Notes under the pieces: generated by a model | The model's database searches: none | Told to the model about the DNA's origin: nothing | Seen by the model: only the letters and a program-made list of their open reading frames with translations | Shown here: in pieces, positions 62,359 to 64,000 of the stretch | Numbering within the stretch: position 1 is the first letter of the stretch | How the letters are laid out: each line of letters begins with the position of its first letter | Made by a program: the position numbers and the translations under genes | Assembly: GCA_016705365.1 (NCBI GenBank) | Contig: JADIYI010000008.1 | Location: 1,302,001-1,366,000 of the forward strand | Source of the DNA: Gammaproteobacteria bacterium | GTDB lineage: Bacteria; Pseudomonadota; Gammaproteobacteria; Pseudomonadales; UBA5518 | Direction of reading: 5' to 3' | DNA: 64,000 nucleotides

Positions 62359-62487
62359 TTGTCATGGTTCGACCAGCCGGTTCGACAAATCGGCAGGAGT
62401 GCCGATTTGGACGCCGGTGCGAAGCGCCGGCGCCCGCAGGGCGAGCGCCACGGAAGGCGCGAGTCAATCCAGCACGACCGAGTACGC
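62330..62487 (+). repeat. Tandem repeat, copy 1 (158 bp)
   Basis: First of two identical 158-bp units with a 161-bp period. Each starts with the terminator T-tract side (CCCGGCTTTTTT), contains the reverse complement of the tRNA-Lys 3' end, several small hairpins (for example AAATCGGCAGGAGTGCCGATTT) and ends with AATCCAGCACGACC, a direct 14-nt copy of the tRNA 3' strand. Reading frames through the repeats have no protein character. Confidence 0.95.
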
Positions 62488-62490
62488 CGC

Positions 62491-62648
62491 CCCGGCTTTT
62501 TTATGGGTGGTGGGTCGTGTTGTCATGGTTCGACCAGCCGGTTCGACAAATCGGCAGGAGTGCCGATTTGGACGCCGGTGCGAAGCGCCGGCGCCCGCAG
62601 GGCGAGCGCCACGGAAGGCGCGAGTCAATCCAGCACGACCGAGTACGC
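62491..62648 (+). repeat. Tandem repeat, copy 2 (158 bp)
   Basis: Exact second copy of the unit at 62330-62487, separated by 3 nt. It is followed by TTGCCCAATTTCCCCGGGCTTTTTT, a degenerate further terminator-like arm described at 62649-62673, suggesting that more copies once existed. Confidence 0.95.
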
Positions 62649-62912
62649 TTGCCCAATTTCCCCGGGCTTTTTTGTCTCTGCGTTCCATCAAAAGCGTTGC
62701 GAACGGAACGCCCAGAATCTAAAATCCAATCACGCGGCGGCTGATTTTTGGTCGCTGGTGCCACCGCAAGTGGCTGGTGGGCGCCGTGTCGCTGGCTGGA
62801 GTTGCATCCGGGAAGAAATGTTTCTTCTTCGGTCGACGCGTTCGGCGCTTGTTGGATTGAGTGAGTCCGGATCGGATAGGCTTGGCCAATCCGGAATTGA
62901 CAGGATTCCATC
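62649..62912. other. Intergenic region before the 2OG oxygenase gene
   Basis: About 260 nt with no credible gene. It starts with a weak terminator-like arm (GCCC...GGGC plus T-tract) and contains a short inverted repeat GCGTTCC/GGAACGC near 62680-62712. No convincing promoter for the next gene was found. Confidence 0.5.
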
Positions 62913-63668
62913 TTGAAATACATCGATATCGACACCCTGAAAAGCATCGACACCGCGGCCTTTCGCGCGGTGAGACCCTTTCCGTGGATCAACCCGCAGG
63001 GCTTTTTGACCGACGAAGGTCTTGCAGAGCTCACTTCGAATATGCCCGACATTTCCCTGTTCGAATCCACTTTTGGGTACGTCCGCAAGAACAATCAGGC
63101 CAAACATCGCCGCTATACCCTCGAGTACGACGACGGACTGGACATCTCTCCCGCCTGGGAAGCATTCATCGCAGAGCTGCGCAGCCCGGAATACCGGCAA
63201 TTCGTGAACGAGATGATGGGCACGAAACAGATCAGTCTACGGATGCATTGGCACTACGCCCCCACCGGCTGTGATGTGTCGCCGCACTGCGATTCCCAGG
63301 TAAAGCTCGGCTCACATATCTTCTACATGAACACCCGTGACGAATGGGATTCTGCCTGGGGCGGTCAAACGGTGATCCTCGATGACCAAGGCCGGTTCCC
63401 GAGCGATTCGGCGCCCGCCTTCGACGACTTTGATCAGGAATGGGTCGCCGAAACGATGGACAATCACAGCGTCATTTTTGGCCGTAGAGGCAATTCCTGG
63501 CACGGCGTCAGGACCATCAACGCTCCGGAAGGAGCGATGCGCAAGATTTTTATCCTGGTTTACGAGGATGCCCGACCTCTCAAGCTTTTGAGAAAGCGCA
63601 TGAAACGTTTGCTGACCGGAAAATCGACCGATATCGAGGCGGAACGACTTCGGAAGAACTGGGTCTGA
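62913..63668 (+). CDS. 2-oxoglutarate/Fe(II)-dependent oxygenase family protein
   Basis: A 251-residue soluble protein with the double-stranded beta-helix iron triad: His125-x-Asp127 (SPHCDSQ) and distal His197 (NSWHGVR), with Arg210 placed to bind 2-oxoglutarate. This pattern fits prolyl-4-hydroxylase-like oxygenases. The substrate is unknown; such enzymes hydroxylate proteins, sugars or small molecules. Start TTG 62913 with AGGA 7 nt upstream; no ATG fits. It stands alone between repeats and a rearranged junction and is the only clearly accessory gene in the window. Confidence 0.8.
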   Translation: MKYIDIDTLKSIDTAAFRAVRPFPWINPQGFLTDEGLAELTSNMPDISLFESTFGYVRKNNQAKHRRYTLEYDDGLDISPAWEAFIAELRSPEYRQFVNEMMGTKQISLRMHWHYAPTGCDVSPHCDSQVKLGSHIFYMNTRDEWDSAWGGQTVILDDQGRFPSDSAPAFDDFDQEWVAETMDNHSVIFGRRGNSWHGVRTINAPEGAMRKIFILVYEDARPLKLLRKRMKRLLTGKSTDIEAERLRKNWV

Positions 63669-63780
63669 GTGGGCTTCCAGCCCGAGAATCGGGGGTTGGC
63701 TGCGAGAAATTGGCGTGGTGGAAGGGAAAAGAGGGGGAAAAGGGGACGGATTTATTTATTCTGAGTGACCGAGGTGACCC
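63669..63780. other. Junction sequence between the oxygenase gene and the ppc-like fragment
   Basis: About 110 nt with no gene. It carries a purine-rich run (GAAGGGAAAAGAGGGGG) leading into AGGGGACGGATTTATTTATT at 63741-63760. From memory, very similar strings recur between genes in proteobacteria near REP-associated transposases; that link is not proven here. Confidence 0.5.
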
Positions 63781-63855
63781 GCCCAGCAGGCGGCCGAGAA
63801 AGCTGACATTGCTGCGCAGGGAGGAGTAGTCGGGCGGGTCGGAAATGCTGTCCAT
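63781..63855 (-). pseudogene. ppc: N-terminal fragment resembling phosphoenolpyruvate carboxylase
   Basis: On the minus strand, an ATG at 63855 opens 25 codons (MDSISDPPDYSSLRSNVSFL then GRLLG) that look like the start of Ppc, where family members read LRxDVxLLGxLLGE. The similarity stops abruptly at 63781, at the edge of the junction sequence, and the remaining frame is non-coding in character. I read it as the 5' end of ppc cut off by a rearrangement. The match is short, so the identification is tentative. Confidence 0.5.
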
Positions 63856-64000
63856 TTGCCTCGCCTGGTGCCTGCGCGAATTATGCCGGTGCTTCGCTCG
63901 TCGGGCGCAGTGATGCGGCCTTCATCGTTATAGGTCGGCGCCCGGACCGGCGGGTCAGGGGCAATGGCGGGCAGGGTGCGCGAACCCCAGGTTCTGGAGC
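63856..64000. other. Upstream region of the ppc-like fragment
   Basis: No gene is visible up to the window edge. On the minus strand this would be the promoter region of the ppc-like fragment; TATAACGAT near 63930 is a possible -10 box. Not enough sequence to say more. Confidence 0.3.

Noticed and set aside
62330..62648. CRISPR array
   Set aside because: Only two long adjacent copies, no short repeats with unique spacers and no cas genes.
62356..62916. Open frames through the 158-bp repeats
   Set aside because: Their translations merely repeat the DNA repeat, lack a start signal and have no protein character.
63580..63855. A complete 91-codon gene on the minus strand at the oxygenase 3' end
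   Set aside because: Only its first 25 codons look coding (ppc-like); the rest runs antisense through the junction and the oxygenase gene end.

Overview
The window is GC-rich chromosomal DNA from a gammaproteobacterium. Gene order follows the Pseudomonas-type chromosome almost gene for gene: lpt/kds, mlaC-ibaG-murA-hisGDC-degS, zapE, rplM-rpsI-pet-sspAB, diaA/yraN/lpoA, rsmI-rnpB-mraZ and the full division and cell-wall (dcw) cluster, secA-argJ, then hemB, proS, aspS-ruvCAB-ybgC-tol/pal-cpoB and tRNA-Lys. The closest relatives are probably in the Pseudomonadales/Cellvibrionales area. That placement is inferred from gene order and protein character, not from a search. Nearly all of the window is core housekeeping DNA with tightly packed, often overlapping genes.

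Layout. 1-2431 (minus): lptB (cut by the window edge), lptA, kdsC, kdsD. 2677-8038 (plus): mlaC, ibaG, murA, hisG, hisD, hisC. 8004-9586 (minus): a DegS-type protease and zapG. 9739-15734 (plus): zapE, rplM-rpsI, the bc1 complex (petA plus a fused cytochrome b/c1 gene), sspA-sspB. 15737-18616 (minus): diaA-like SIS gene, yraN, lpoA. 18705-36989 (plus): rsmI, RNase P RNA, then mraZ-rsmH-ftsL-ftsI-murE-murF-mraY-murD-ftsW-murG-murC-ddlB-ftsQ-ftsA-ftsZ behind a clear promoter and MraZ operator. 37055-42603: an lpxC remnant, an M23 peptidase, secA, argJ. 42633-49844: mutT, an acyl-CoA dehydrogenase/kinase pair, lemA plus an M48 protease, an exbD-like gene, a DUF4404 gene, hemB. 49858-52407: proS, a broken HIT gene, an HU-like gene. 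52767-62307: an FmdB-like gene, aspS, ruvCAB, the tol-pal operon, tRNA-Lys(UUU). 62296-64000: a small accessory stretch with a palindrome on the tRNA 3' end, two tandem 158-bp repeats, a 2OG-Fe(II) oxygenase gene and a fragment that looks like the start of ppc.

The most striking feature is what is missing from an otherwise conserved layout. The lpxC gene after ftsZ survives only as a 79-codon remnant lacking every zinc ligand. lptC is absent between kdsC and lptA. mlaF, mlaE and mlaD are absent upstream of mlaC, and mlaB is absent downstream. All of these act in making, exporting or balancing the lipid A outer leaflet. Elsewhere a HIT hydrolase gene has lost its catalytic middle, the yebC and DUF721 genes expected from synteny are gone, and petB and petC are fused. 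The genome therefore shows loss by discrete deletion. Whether it has lost lipid A, or carries these genes elsewhere, cannot be decided from this window.
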